Positions 26,646 through 35,775 of a stretch of 64,000 bases of DNA are shown here, piece after piece. Both the position numbers and the translations under genes were made by a program. The notes below the pieces were generated by a model. That model was given only the letters and a program-made list of their open reading frames with translations, was not told the origin of the DNA and did not search any database. This stretch comes from Tenacibaculum dicentrarchi (GTDB lineage Bacteria; Bacteroidota; Bacteroidia; Flavobacteriales; Flavobacteriaceae). Numbering within the stretch: the stretch's first letter is position 1; each line of letters starts with the position of its first letter. The stretch covers positions 148,257-212,256 of the forward strand of contig NZ_OESZ01000044.1 of the NCBI RefSeq assembly GCF_900239345.1. The letters run 5' to 3'.

Positions 26646-27311
26646 TTAAGATTTTTTAGAACGGTACACTTTTTTAACAGCGACTTTACCCATCAATAGA
26701 CAAGAGTCTTGAGTCATAGTAACTTTTAAATTTAGAGTATTTACAGAATTATTATTTTGAATTACTACTTTTTTATTATCCATTCCTACAAAACTAAAAA
26801 TTAAAACATCTCCTTTTTTTAGTAATTTTGGAAATGTAAAATCACCTTCAAAATTTGTTTCTGTACTAGAAGTAGTTCCTTTTAAAATAACACTTACACC
26901 TGGCAAAGGCCCTGATTCATCAGAAACAACTCCTTTTACAAGAATATCTTTTTCTTCATTATTTAGGTCGATATTATTTTTATCAATAGGCGTATTTTTT
27001 TTTTGTGCTTGAGTTGTATTAAAAGAAAATAAAGACAATACAGCAAGTCCTAAAGTTGCTAAAAAACCATATTTTTTTCTTCGGATAGGTTTTTCGTTAT
27101 AAGTTGTTAATTGTTTTTTATTAAACTGTCCGCAAGTATTTTTAGATGTATTATTTTTAAAATAATAGCTAATTTCTTGTGCGGTCATTTTTGTAAAATC
27201 AATTACTTCTTTATCACAAGAATTACAAAAACCACCTAATTTTGTAGGTTTAAATTCGTTAAATTTTTCTGAACAGGCGGTGTTAATTTCTAAGCTAAAT
27301 TGATTTTTCAT
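26646..27311 (-). CDS. Inner-membrane protein with Cys motif and CarboxypepD_reg-like domain
   Basis: The 221-residue product starts with a cytoplasmic Cys-containing segment (TACSEKF, GGFCNSCDKEVIDFTKMT, residues 11-44), recurrent in Flavobacteriia and perhaps metal-binding. One hydrophobic helix (about residues 82-100, FLATLGLAVLSLFSF) follows. The C-terminal half is a CarboxypepD_reg-like Ig-type domain (VKGVVSDESGPLPGVSVILKGT) exposed outside the inner membrane. The function is unknown; a link to outer-membrane receptors is speculation. Probably an operon with the transglutaminase gene. Confidence 0.7.
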   Translation of the reverse strand: MKNQFSLEINTACSEKFNEFKPTKLGGFCNSCDKEVIDFTKMTAQEISYYFKNNTSKNTCGQFNKKQLTTYNEKPIRRKKYGFLATLGLAVLSLFSFNTTQAQKKNTPIDKNNIDLNNEEKDILVKGVVSDESGPLPGVSVILKGTTSSTETNFEGDFTFPKLLKKGDVLIFSFVGMDNKKVVIQNNNSVNTLNLKVTMTQDSCLLMGKVAVKKVYRSKKS

Positions 27312-27390
27312 GTTTTTTTAGCTAAAGGTACAAAATAATAGGTACAAAATAATAGGAATCAATAAATAAGGCTTACAAGTTATTCGCCAA

Positions 27391-27420
27391 AAAAACCTCT
27401 TTGAATAAACAAAGAGGTTT
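27391..27420 (-). terminator. Terminator of the metalloprotease gene
   Basis: The arms AAACCTCTTTG and CAAAGAGGTTT surround the loop AATAAA and are followed on the minus strand by a T run. The stem is the same as in the terminator of htpG at 28215-28244, with a different loop. Confidence 0.8.
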
Positions 27421-27449
27421 AGAAAAAATAGGGTTATTTAATTGAAAAT

Positions 27450-28181
27450 TTACTCTATTACAACTTCTTTGTTTAGTAATAATTTTTCAATAACAGGTTT
27501 CATTTCTTCAAAAGTAGTATCCGATTTTACATCAGAATGATAACGTATTTTTATCATTGCTTTATCAAAAGCAGATAATGTATTAGCCGTTGGTACGCCG
27601 CACATAACAGAAGAACTACAGTATTTGTCACTACTATGACCTAATCCTAAAACGTGTCCTAATTCGTGAAATAATAGCGAGGTATTACTACCTGTTTCTA
27701 CCCAAATTCTACCTTCATTAATAATTCTTTCACCAGCATAAGAACTCGATGACCATGAGGTAGTTCCGTAACCAATAGCACCGCCTGTATAACTATAAAT
27801 ATCTGACCAAAAAGAAGCTAATTCATCTTTAGTAGAATTATACAAATGTACATTCGATTCTTTTGCACTTTTTACCAAGCTAATTTTTGTTCCATCAGAA
27901 AATAATGGATTATAAGTGTCTAAAACTTCTTTTACGATCTTTTTATATTCGGATGTAATATTTCCATCTAAAAAGATTGAAATTTCTTTTGTCCATTTTA
28001 AATCATCAACAATAGCTTCATATTCTAATAAGAAATCTTGTTGTTCTGCACTAAGATTTTTACTAGGGGTTTGCGTCTGTGTTTGCGTTTCAGTTTCGTT
28101 AAGTTCGGTAATAGTATCATCGTCTTTACTACATGATAAACTAACTAAACCGATTGATAAAAGTAACAGTAATTTTTTCAT
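27450..28181 (-). CDS. Secreted lipoprotein metalloprotease of the metzincin type
   Basis: I start at the ATG at 28181 because it gives a lipoprotein signal (MKKLLLLLSIGLVSLSC, lipobox Cys 17); an in-frame ATG at 28235 would run through the htpG terminator. The 243-residue protein has HELGHVLGLGH from H172 (zinc ligands H172, H176, H182; catalytic E173) and a Met-turn SSVMCG near residue 192, fitting matrixin-like M10/M57 peptidases. A short TETQTQTQT tract follows the lipobox as a spacer. The gene lies between htpG and the CarboxypepD_reg gene and is bordered by matching hairpins. The target is unknown. Confidence 0.82.
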   Translation of the reverse strand: MKKLLLLLSIGLVSLSCSKDDDTITELNETETQTQTQTPSKNLSAEQQDFLLEYEAIVDDLKWTKEISIFLDGNITSEYKKIVKEVLDTYNPLFSDGTKISLVKSAKESNVHLYNSTKDELASFWSDIYSYTGGAIGYGTTSWSSSSYAGERIINEGRIWVETGSNTSLLFHELGHVLGLGHSSDKYCSSSVMCGVPTANTLSAFDKAMIKIRYHSDVKSDTTFEEMKPVIEKLLLNKEVVIE

Positions 28182-28214
28182 AATTGGGGGATGTTTGTAT
28201 TGATTAAGGATGTA

Positions 28215-28244
28215 AAAACCTCTTTGAGTTAACAAAGAGGTTTT
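28215..28244 (-). terminator. Terminator of htpG
   Basis: The arms AAAACCTCTTTG and CAAAGAGGTTTT surround the loop AGTTAA. It lies 22 bases after the htpG stop and 34 bases before the metalloprotease ATG. The stem repeats that at 27391-27420. Confidence 0.75.
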
Positions 28245-28265
28245 AGATATTAAAAAGTAATATTA

Positions 28266-30179
28266 TTATTTGATTAATTCGTAAGAACGCTTGATAAAGT
28301 TCGTTAAAGCTTCACCATGTAATAAGTTTTGCGATAACTTCGCTAAATCGAAAGCTTGTGTAATTAAATCTGCTTTTTTGTCTTCATCAGCATTTAAAAT
28401 TTCAGAAACTAAAGGAGAATTTGTATTTACAACTAAGTTATACATTTCAGGTAAATTACCCATTCCCATCATTCCACCTCCACCACCAGAAGCTTGCATT
28501 TCTTTCATTCTACGCATAAACTCAGGTACGGTAATTATAAATGGAGATGAAGAAGAGTCCATAGCTTCTAATTGAACCGTATAAGTTTGTGATGCAATTA
28601 CACCTTCAATAACAGGTTTTAAAGCCTCTTTTTCTTTATCAGTTAATTTAGAAATAACCGCTTCATCTTTTTTGATTAAGTTATCAATAAAATCAGAATC
28701 TACACGTACAAACTGAACTTTAGTTTCTCCAGCAGTTTCTAATTTTTGCATTAAATGCGATACAATTGGAGAATCTAAAACAACAACTTCGTATCCTTTA
28801 GCCGTAGCTTCTTGAATATAACTGTGTTGTGCTTCTTTATTAGATGCGTATAAAACGATGTGATTTCCGTCTTTATCTGTTTGATTATCTTTAGTTTTTT
28901 CAACTAATTCATCAAAAGTAAAGTATGTATCTGCAACAGTTGGGTATAAAGCAAATTTCTTAGCTTTATCCATAAATTTATCTTCCGATAACATTCCGTA
29001 TTCGATAATTACTTTGATATCATTCCATTTTTGCTCAAAATCAGCTCTATCTTTTTTGAATAAAGAACTTAATTTATCAGCAACTTTTTTAGTAATGTAA
29101 CCAGAAATTTTCTTTACAGCTCCGTCTGCTTGTAAACCAGAACGAGAAACATTTAAAGGAATATCAGGAGAATCGATAACACCTTTTAACATCTGTAAAA
29201 AGTCAGGAACAATTCCTTCAACATTATCAGTTACATATACTTGGTTTTGATACAATTGGATTTTATCCTTTTGCATATCTAAACTCTGTGTTAACTTAGG
29301 GAAGAATAAAATTCCTGTTAAGTTAAACGGATAATCAACATTTAAATGAATGTGAAATAAAGATTCTTCAAACTGCGTAGGATATAACTCTTTGTAAAAG
29401 TTCGTGTAATCTTCATCATTTAAATCAGCAGGTGCTTTTGTCCAAGCTGGGTTTGTGTTGTTGATAATGTTATCAACTTCAATTTGTCTGTGAGGTTCAG
29501 TAGTTTCTTTACCATCAGCATCTGTAGTAGTTGCAGGAGTAAATTCAGGGTCGTTTATTTTGTTAGTTCCAAATTTAATTGGCACTTGATTAAAACGATT
29601 GTATTTGTTTAATAAACCACCAATTTTAGCTTCTTCTAAAAATTCTAAAGAATCATCAGCAACGTGTAAAATAATTTCTGTCCCTCTGTCAGCTTTATCA
29701 TGCTCAACTAAAGTAAATTCAGGAGAACCATCACAAGTCCAATGAGCAGCAGGAGCATCTTTAAAAGATTTAGAAATTAATTCTACTTTATGAGCTACCA
29801 TAAAAGCAGAATAAAAACCTAAACCAAAGTGTCCGATAACACCAGTTTCGTTTTTATCGTCTTTGTATTTGTCTAAAAATTCCTCAGCTCCAGAAAACGC
29901 AATTTGGTTGATGTATTTTTCAACTTCATCAGCAGTCATTCCTAAACCTTGATCTTTAATAGTGATGGTTTTAGCATCTTTATCAATACTAATTTCAATT
30001 TTAGCATCTCCTAATTCAGTATTTGCCTCACCAATAGAAATTAAGTGCTTTAATTTAGTAGTTGCATCTGTTCCGTTTGATATTAACTCACGTAAAAAAA
30101 TTTCGTGATCAGAATACAAGAACTTTTTAATCAGTGGAAATATATTTTCTACCGACACATTAATACTTCCTTTGCTCAT
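28266..30179 (-). CDS. htpG: Molecular chaperone HtpG (Hsp90)
   Basis: A 637-residue ATP-dependent chaperone. The GHKL ATP site shows ELISNGTDAT (N36 region), KDQGLGMT (near residues 73-80) and GVIGHFGLGFYSAFMV (111-126). The middle domain has the conserved GVIDSPDIPLNVSR near 336-349. Compared with many HtpGs it has a Gly-rich GGGGGMMGMG loop in the C-terminal domain. It acts in the cytoplasm. Control elements like those of dnaK lie 45 bp upstream in the spacer shared with fabH. Confidence 0.97.
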   Translation of the reverse strand: MSKGSINVSVENIFPLIKKFLYSDHEIFLRELISNGTDATTKLKHLISIGEANTELGDAKIEISIDKDAKTITIKDQGLGMTADEVEKYINQIAFSGAEEFLDKYKDDKNETGVIGHFGLGFYSAFMVAHKVELISKSFKDAPAAHWTCDGSPEFTLVEHDKADRGTEIILHVADDSLEFLEEAKIGGLLNKYNRFNQVPIKFGTNKINDPEFTPATTTDADGKETTEPHRQIEVDNIINNTNPAWTKAPADLNDEDYTNFYKELYPTQFEESLFHIHLNVDYPFNLTGILFFPKLTQSLDMQKDKIQLYQNQVYVTDNVEGIVPDFLQMLKGVIDSPDIPLNVSRSGLQADGAVKKISGYITKKVADKLSSLFKKDRADFEQKWNDIKVIIEYGMLSEDKFMDKAKKFALYPTVADTYFTFDELVEKTKDNQTDKDGNHIVLYASNKEAQHSYIQEATAKGYEVVVLDSPIVSHLMQKLETAGETKVQFVRVDSDFIDNLIKKDEAVISKLTDKEKEALKPVIEGVIASQTYTVQLEAMDSSSSPFIITVPEFMRRMKEMQASGGGGGMMGMGNLPEMYNLVVNTNSPLVSEILNADEDKKADLITQAFDLAKLSQNLLHGEALTNFIKRSYELIK

Positions 30180-30221
30180 AATTATATATTTTGTTTGATA
30201 TTATTTTCTGATAAGTAATTA

Positions 30222-30273
30222 GTCAAAAAAAATACCAAAAGAAGTTTTAACGATAGTATATGACAAAATGACA
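30222..30273 (-). promoter_or_regulatory. Predicted htpG heat-shock control region, matching that of dnaK
   Basis: On the minus strand TGTCATTTTGTCA (30261-30273) is followed by TTGGTATTTTTTTTGAC (30222-30238). The GG-N10-GA spacing and the distance from GA to the ATG (45 versus 47 bases) agree with dnaK. The gap between the TGTCA pair and GG is 24 bases here and 54 at dnaK, a difference of about three helical turns. Confidence 0.6.
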
Positions 30274-30308
30274 TTTTTAAGTCAGTTTTATATCCTAATG
30301 AAAATGCC

Positions 30309-30316
30309 TATTTTTG
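30309..30316 (+). promoter_or_regulatory. Possible -7 box of fabH
   Basis: TATTTTTG matches TAnnTTTG and lies 42 bases before the chosen fabH ATG. No clear -33 box is present. Confidence 0.35.
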
Positions 30317-30357
30317 TAGTCTACAAACAAGCAAACAATAGAAATCAACCAAAATAT

Positions 30358-31365
30358 ATGTATAGTTCAAAAATAACAGGATTGGGTTATTATGTGCCAG
30401 AAAATGTGGTAACAAATAATGATTTAACAGCATTCATGGAAACTTCAGATGAATGGATTCAGGAGCGAACAGGAATTGAAGAACGTCGTTGGATAGATCC
30501 TAAAACAGAGGATACAACTGCTGTTATGGGTTTTAAAGCGTCAAAAATAGCTATTGAGCGTTCGGGATTACAAAAAGAGGATATCGATTTTATTATTTTT
30601 GCAACCTTAAGCCCTGATATGTATTTTCCAGGAGGAGGCGTGCAGGTGCAAGAAATGTTAGATTTACCAACAATCGGAGCTTTAGATATCCGTAATCAGT
30701 GTTCTGGTTTTATTTATTCCATGTCGGTTGCCGATCAGTTTATTAAAACAGGAATGTATAAAAATATTTTGGTAATTGGTGCCGAAAATCATTCAGGTGG
30801 TTTAGACAAATCAACAAGAGGAAGAAATGTTTCTGTAATTTTTGGTGATGGGGCAGGAGCAGCTGTTTTATCAAGAACTGAAGAGAAAGGTAAAGGGATT
30901 TTATCATCTCATTTACATTCAGAAGGTAAACACGCTAAAGAATTAATGTTAGAAGGACCATCTACAGGTCGATGGGTTCCTGAATTAATTAAAAATAACG
31001 ATCCAGATGATATTTCTTATTACCCATATATGAATGGGCAGTTTGTATTTAAGCACGCTGTAACACGTTTTTCGGAAGCGATTATAGAAGGTTTACAAGC
31101 AAACGATTTACAGAAAGGAGATATTGATATGTTAATTCCGCATCAAGCAAATTTACGTATCGCACAGTTTATTCAAAAGAAATTTCAATTGTCTGACGAT
31201 AAAGTGTATAATAATATCATGAAATACGGAAATACGACGGCGGCATCTGTAATTATTGCCTTAACCGAAGCTTGGGAACAAGGGAAAATTAAAGACAATG
31301 ATTTAGTCGTTTTAGCTGCTTTTGGTAGTGGATTTACTTGGGGTTCTGTTGTAATTCGTTGGTAG
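30358..31365 (+). CDS. fabH: 3-oxoacyl-[acyl-carrier-protein] synthase III
   Basis: A 335-residue condensing enzyme. I start at 30358 (MYSSKITGLGYYVPEN), which gives the family length; an in-frame ATG at 30268 would add 30 residues and run through the predicted promoter. The catalytic triad is C115 (NQCSGF), H262 (PHQANLRI) and N292 (YGNTTAAS). It starts fatty acid synthesis from acyl-CoA and malonyl-ACP. It stands alone, without rpmF or plsX, so it may be an additional KAS III with a special primer; this cannot be told from sequence. Repeat copy 3 follows 5 bp after the stop. Confidence 0.93.
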   Translation: MYSSKITGLGYYVPENVVTNNDLTAFMETSDEWIQERTGIEERRWIDPKTEDTTAVMGFKASKIAIERSGLQKEDIDFIIFATLSPDMYFPGGGVQVQEMLDLPTIGALDIRNQCSGFIYSMSVADQFIKTGMYKNILVIGAENHSGGLDKSTRGRNVSVIFGDGAGAAVLSRTEEKGKGILSSHLHSEGKHAKELMLEGPSTGRWVPELIKNNDPDDISYYPYMNGQFVFKHAVTRFSEAIIEGLQANDLQKGDIDMLIPHQANLRIAQFIQKKFQLSDDKVYNNIMKYGNTTAASVIIALTEAWEQGKIKDNDLVVLAAFGSGFTWGSVVIRW

Positions 31366-31370
31366 TTTTT

Positions 31371-31455
31371 TAGCCCCGATTGAAGCAATTGTTTGAGCTC
31401 CTTTTTTTGATTTTTTTCAAAAAAAGAGCGAGTGCGGAAAGCGGGAAATAGCTCC
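31371..31455 (+). repeat. Dispersed 85-bp element, copy 3
   Basis: Identical base for base to copy 1 at 1666-1750, including the T-rich left and A-rich right flanks. It starts 5 bp after the fabH stop and is followed by a bidirectional terminator. Confidence 0.85.
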
Positions 31456-31470
31456 AAAAAAAATATATTA

Positions 31471-31506
31471 AAAAAATCCGAAGAACGTATCTTCGGATTT
31501 TTTTTG
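31471..31506. terminator. Bidirectional terminator between fabH and the receptor gene
   Basis: The arms AAAAAATCCGAAGA and TCTTCGGATTTTTT surround a four-base loop, giving T runs on both strands between two convergent genes. Confidence 0.85.
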
Positions 31507-31522
31507 ATGTTTAAATTAAAGG

Positions 31523-33982
31523 CTACATAAAACCACCGCCTTGTTTTTCATTATTATCTCTACGTCTTCTTTGTTTAGCCTTGTTTTTACCGCCACCAAA
31601 TCGGTAATTAAAACCTAAATAAGCTGTTCTGCTTTCCCAATTAAACTGCCCTGTTTGGGTGTATGGGTCTGTTGCATTAAAACTAAATTTCATGCCTTTA
31701 AAAATATCATTTACTTTAAACGAAAGGCTTCCTTTTCCTTTTAAAATACTGTAGCGAGCGCCTGTGTTAACCATCCACATTGGGTCAACATTAAATTGTA
31801 AATTTTTATTCGCACCTCGATACATAGCGAATAATTGAAATTTTAATTTTTTAGAAGCCGAAAAACTATTGCTTAATCGTGCATTAAAAGCAGTGTTTTC
31901 TACTTGTTTTTCAACATTGCTAACAAGCCCTTTTAATGTTTGCGAATAAAGGTCTAAACTGGCATTGGTACTCCACCATTTTGTAATGCGATAATTACTA
32001 GACATTTCAAAACCATATCGGTTATTTCCATCAAAATTCTGATCTGATTTTAGTTGTTTTGTATTGGTATTATCCGAAGGATCTTTGTATAAAATAGTTG
32101 AAATTTCGTCGGTTACTTTTCTGTAAAATGTACCAAAGGTAAGCGAACCTCCTTTTATTTTACGGGTGTAATTTAACTCAAATGAATTGGTAAACTGCGG
32201 TTTTAAATTAGGGTTTCCAACCGATGTAATTAAAGGCGTACTCCATTCTCTAATCGGGTTTACTTGGCTAATAGAAGGTCTGTCAACCCTACGGCTATAA
32301 CTTAATTGATACTGATTTTTTTCTGATGGATTAAAGGTGAAAAAAGCAGAAGGATAAATGCTGAAAATATTATCAGTATAAGGTTTAGTTTCATTTTTAT
32401 TGGTAAAACTTCCTTTTACGTCGTATTGTTCAATACGAGCACCTAATTGCATGGTTAATTTGTTAAATTGGTGTCCGTAGTTAATATAACCAGAAAAAAT
32501 ATCTCGATTATAAGTAAAAGCTGATTTTCCGATAGCCTCTATAATAGGTACATCACTAGCGTCAAGCACTAAATTACCATTAGTATCTATTTTATAACCA
32601 TCTTGATCTGTATTGTTATTATTTTTGGTTTGGTTTGTTCTGTATTCTAAACCAAGTTCTAATTTACCATTTTTTGATATTGGCTTTGTATAATCAAGAT
32701 TAATTAAGGTATTATTTGCCTTGTTTTTAATGGTATTAAAATAATTCAAGAATTTATATTCAGGGTCAGTTGCTAGTATAATAGTTTCATCATTTGTCGC
32801 ATCTTCATCATTTTCTGAATCAGAATAAGTTGCTTCAAATTCTAAATTATGCCCTTCTTGGCTAAAGTCGATTTTATAATTCATGTTATAACTTGCCGAA
32901 TTATTGTTGTTATCGGAAGTATTAGGGGCATTTTGAGCAAGTGTATTTGCAAGGTCATATACTTTTACCACCCCATCGTTAAAACCATTCGTTCTGTTTT
33001 GAGTAGTATAAAATGATAAAGTATTTTTATTATTAATATAAATATCAGCACCGAGTTTTACTAAATATGATTCTCTGTCGTTATCAAAAATAAAATTTTG
33101 ACTAGAAGCTCCTTCTCCTGTTCTTACAATTGAACCATAATTATGGCGTTTACCGCCATTGTAGCCTAAATTAGTATAGAAGTTAACTTTACCCGTTTTA
33201 TAATTCATATTTAATGAAGCATTATAACGGGTGTTTTCTCCTTGTGTAATTCCGGTATTAATTGCCCCGTTAAAACCAATATTAGCGCCTTTATTTAAAA
33301 TGATATTGATAATTCCACTCATTCCTTCAGGATTATATTTTGCTGATGGATTGGTAATTAATTCAATACTTTTAATAGAAGTTGCGGGTATTTGCTGTAA
33401 TAATTGAGCCGTACTCATATTGGTTGGTTTTCCGTCAACTAAAACACGTACATTTGAATTTCCACGAAGGCTTAATGCGCCCGATTGGCTATCGACACTT
33501 ACTGATTGCACGTTGTTTAATAATTCAGATGCTGTTGCACCTGCCGATGCCAAATCTTTACCTACGTTAATTACTTTTCTGTCTATTTTTTGAGTTACAG
33601 TAGATGTCTCTGCACGTACTATAACTTCATCCAAAGCCGTACTATCTTCGGATAAAGAAATTGTACCTAAAGATACTTTTTTGTTTTTATTACTAATCGT
33701 AATTGATTTAGATACTGTTTTGTATCCTATAAATTGAATTTCGATTGTATTTTTTCCTTCAGATATATTTTTGATACTAAAAGTACCATTATCATTTGTT
33801 ATACCACCCGTTAAAATTTTATTAGAAGTATTTTTGATTATGATATTTACATAAGGCAATGCTTCTTTTGATACTTCGTCAATTACTTTACCCGAAATAA
33901 TACCAATTTTTAGAGGTTTTTTATTTTGAGCAAATAAACTAACACTAAATACTATAAAAAGGAATAGAAAAAAATTCTTCAT
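31523..33982 (-). CDS. Outer-membrane beta-barrel receptor (TonB-dependent receptor-like)
   Basis: An 819-residue protein with a signal peptide (ending about residue 18, FSVSLFAQ). A CarboxypepD_reg-like domain (ISGKVIDEVSKEALPYVNIII, residues 30-50) is followed by a plug-like segment (SASELLNNVQSVSVDSQSGALSLRG, then VLVDGKP) and a barrel of the OMP_b-brl_3 type ending in an aromatic strand (AYLGFNYRFGGG). A basic tail rich in Lys/Arg/Gly follows the last strand. No typical TonB box is obvious. No SusD partner lies nearby, so a siderophore, metal or protein ligand is as likely as a glycan. Confidence 0.85.
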   Translation of the reverse strand: MKNFFLFLFIVFSVSLFAQNKKPLKIGIISGKVIDEVSKEALPYVNIIIKNTSNKILTGGITNDNGTFSIKNISEGKNTIEIQFIGYKTVSKSITISNKNKKVSLGTISLSEDSTALDEVIVRAETSTVTQKIDRKVINVGKDLASAGATASELLNNVQSVSVDSQSGALSLRGNSNVRVLVDGKPTNMSTAQLLQQIPATSIKSIELITNPSAKYNPEGMSGIINIILNKGANIGFNGAINTGITQGENTRYNASLNMNYKTGKVNFYTNLGYNGGKRHNYGSIVRTGEGASSQNFIFDNDRESYLVKLGADIYINNKNTLSFYTTQNRTNGFNDGVVKVYDLANTLAQNAPNTSDNNNNSASYNMNYKIDFSQEGHNLEFEATYSDSENDEDATNDETIILATDPEYKFLNYFNTIKNKANNTLINLDYTKPISKNGKLELGLEYRTNQTKNNNNTDQDGYKIDTNGNLVLDASDVPIIEAIGKSAFTYNRDIFSGYINYGHQFNKLTMQLGARIEQYDVKGSFTNKNETKPYTDNIFSIYPSAFFTFNPSEKNQYQLSYSRRVDRPSISQVNPIREWSTPLITSVGNPNLKPQFTNSFELNYTRKIKGGSLTFGTFYRKVTDEISTILYKDPSDNTNTKQLKSDQNFDGNNRYGFEMSSNYRITKWWSTNASLDLYSQTLKGLVSNVEKQVENTAFNARLSNSFSASKKLKFQLFAMYRGANKNLQFNVDPMWMVNTGARYSILKGKGSLSFKVNDIFKGMKFSFNATDPYTQTGQFNWESRTAYLGFNYRFGGGKNKAKQRRRRDNNEKQGGGFM

Positions 33983-34121
33983 TTTGTTTTTTTGTTGGTT
34001 AATTTTCTTTTGTATTTTTAATAATTATATATATAATAAGGTGTAATACTACTTACAAGACTTATTATTAGTTGTTTTGTTACAAATATTAACTATATTT
34101 AATAAATTATTAACATTTGTA

Positions 34122-34481
34122 ATGAAAAAAACATTGGTCATAGGAGCTTCTTTAAATCCTACAAGATATTCAAATATTGCTATAAAAAGATTGGTTGAAA
34201 AACAGGTTGAGGTAATAGCTATCGGTCTAAGAAGTGGTAGTATATTAGGTGTAATTATAACCACAAAAAAAACAGCGTTTACTGCTATTGATACCGTTAC
34301 ATTATATTTAAACCCTGAGCGTCAAAAAGCCTATTATGAGTATATAATTTCGTTAAAGCCTAGGCGTATAATTTTTAATCCAGGAACAGAAAATAAGGAA
34401 TTTTACGCTCTTTTATTAGCAAATAAAATTGAATATGAAGTAGCCTGCACCTTGGTATTATTATCGGCGAATCAATATTAA
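34122..34481 (+). CDS. CoA-binding protein (YccU-like Rossmann domain)
   Basis: A 119-residue protein starting MKKTLVIGASLNPTRYSNIAI, the nucleotide-binding start of the CoA_binding_2 family (GASxNPxRYSN). I chose the ATG at 34122; an upstream in-frame start at 34077 would place a non-conserved leader before it. Conserved PRRIIFNPGTEN (near residues 76-87) and the Cys in YEVACTLV are present. Small cytoplasmic proteins of this type bind CoA; the role is unknown. Its stop overlaps the RNase Z stop by 4 bp in convergent orientation. Confidence 0.85.
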   Translation: MKKTLVIGASLNPTRYSNIAIKRLVEKQVEVIAIGLRSGSILGVIITTKKTAFTAIDTVTLYLNPERQKAYYEYIISLKPRRIIFNPGTENKEFYALLLANKIEYEVACTLVLLSANQY

Positions 34482-35422
34482 TTATTAATATTGATTGAGT
34501 TATTACTTGTGGTATATTGTTTTCCTGCTTCTGCTAGCTCAACATTTTCAAAAACAGTTTGTGCTTCTTTTTTAAAAGCCTCAATATTTGAATACCTGCT
34601 AGAATAATGCCCGATAATTAATTTTTTTACACTTGCTCGCTTAGCAATATTTCCAGCTTGTTCGGCAGTAGAATGTTTTGTTTTTTCACACAAATCTTCC
34701 CTATCTTTTAAAAAGGTAGCTTCATGATATAATAAATCTACATTTTTAATAATAGGAACAATATCGGGTTTGTAGGCGGTATCACTACAAAAAGCATAAC
34801 TTTTTGCTGGTGCTGGAGCAATGGTTAATTCAGTATTAGGAACAATTTCGCCTGTAGCGAGTGTAATATCTTTCCCTGCTTTTATATTATGATAATCGGC
34901 TCTATTTATTTCGCCATCGTACAATTCAATATTTCCGATGTGTAATTTTCGTGGTTTTTCTTTCTCTTTAAATAAAAAACCATTGGTATAAACACGATGA
35001 TCTAAAGGAATTGTATGTACGGTAACTTTATCGTCTTCAAAAATTAATTCACTTTCTGTGGATGTTAATTCATGAAAAAATAATTTGTATTTAGTCCACG
35101 ATTTGGCTAATTTTAATTGAAGAAGGGTAATTTCTTTAATTCCTTTAGGTCCGTAAATATGTAAATCTTTTTCACGGTTTAAAATACCAAAAGTAGAAAC
35201 AAGCCCGATTAATCCAAAAAAATGATCGCCGTGTAAATGAGAAATAAAAATATGGTTGATTTTAGAAAAACCAATTTTATATTTCCGCATTTGTCGTTGG
35301 GTACCTTCGCCACAATCAATTAAAAAATGACTGTTGTTAATTTCTAAATATTGAGATGTCGGGTGAGAATTTACTCTCGGAGTTGCTGAATGACAACCTA
35401 AAATACTTAACTGAAAACTCAT
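34478..35422 (-). CDS. rnz: Ribonuclease Z
   Basis: A 314-residue metallo-beta-lactamase-fold endonuclease that trims tRNA 3' ends. The zinc motif HLHGDH is at residues 62-67 (H62, H64, D66, H67); other ligands lie in YAFCSDTAY (near 208-216) and KLIIGHYSSRY (near 268-278). The motif FKEKEKPRK corresponds to the flexible-arm region. It starts at the base after the stop of the small T9SS gene, so they are co-transcribed. Length is normal for the short bacterial form. Confidence 0.95.
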   Translation of the reverse strand: MSFQLSILGCHSATPRVNSHPTSQYLEINNSHFLIDCGEGTQRQMRKYKIGFSKINHIFISHLHGDHFFGLIGLVSTFGILNREKDLHIYGPKGIKEITLLQLKLAKSWTKYKLFFHELTSTESELIFEDDKVTVHTIPLDHRVYTNGFLFKEKEKPRKLHIGNIELYDGEINRADYHNIKAGKDITLATGEIVPNTELTIAPAPAKSYAFCSDTAYKPDIVPIIKNVDLLYHEATFLKDREDLCEKTKHSTAEQAGNIAKRASVKKLIIGHYSSRYSNIEAFKKEAQTVFENVELAEAGKQYTTSNNSININN

Positions 35423-35740
35423 TTATTTAATTACAAATCGTTTAGAAATAACCTCTTTATTACTTTGAATAGCGTAAATATACATCCCTGATTTTAAATC
35501 GTTGCGTTCAAAAGGAATTTTATTACGCCCACTTTCTATTTTAATTTCTTTATAAAAAACAGTTTTCCCTAGGATATTTTTAACAGATAAAAATACGGTT
35601 TGGTTGTTTTTTGAATCGATAAAAATAGTAGTGTTATTCCTAAAGGGATTTGGAGAAGCAACGAGTTTATCTAACTGTTTTTCTTGCGAAAAACCAGCAA
35701 CTGTTACCAATAAAAATAAAAAAAGTATTTTTTTAACCAT
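35423..35740 (-). CDS. Mini-protein made of a signal peptide and a T9SS type A sorting domain
   Basis: The 105 residues consist of a signal peptide (residues 1-18, FLFLLVTVAGFSQ) and one Por secretion C-terminal domain: VASPNPFRNNTTIFI (27-41), VKNILGKTVFYKE and LKSGMYIYAIQSN ending KRFVIK. No cargo domain lies in between. Such domains normally sit at the end of large proteins and direct them through the type IX system to the surface. As it stands it would export nothing but itself. The gene is in a tight operon with rnz, an odd neighbour. Confidence 0.85.
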   Translation of the reverse strand: MVKKILFLFLLVTVAGFSQEKQLDKLVASPNPFRNNTTIFIDSKNNQTVFLSVKNILGKTVFYKEIKIESGRNKIPFERNDLKSGMYIYAIQSNKEVISKRFVIK

Positions 35741-35775
35741 ATATCTTAATTTTAGGAATTAATGATTATAACTAT

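Noticed and set aside
27916..28203. 95-codon frame with Cys-Val repeats
   Set aside because: Antisense to the metalloprotease N-terminus; the CVCVCV tract is the complement of the TQTQT-coding repeat.
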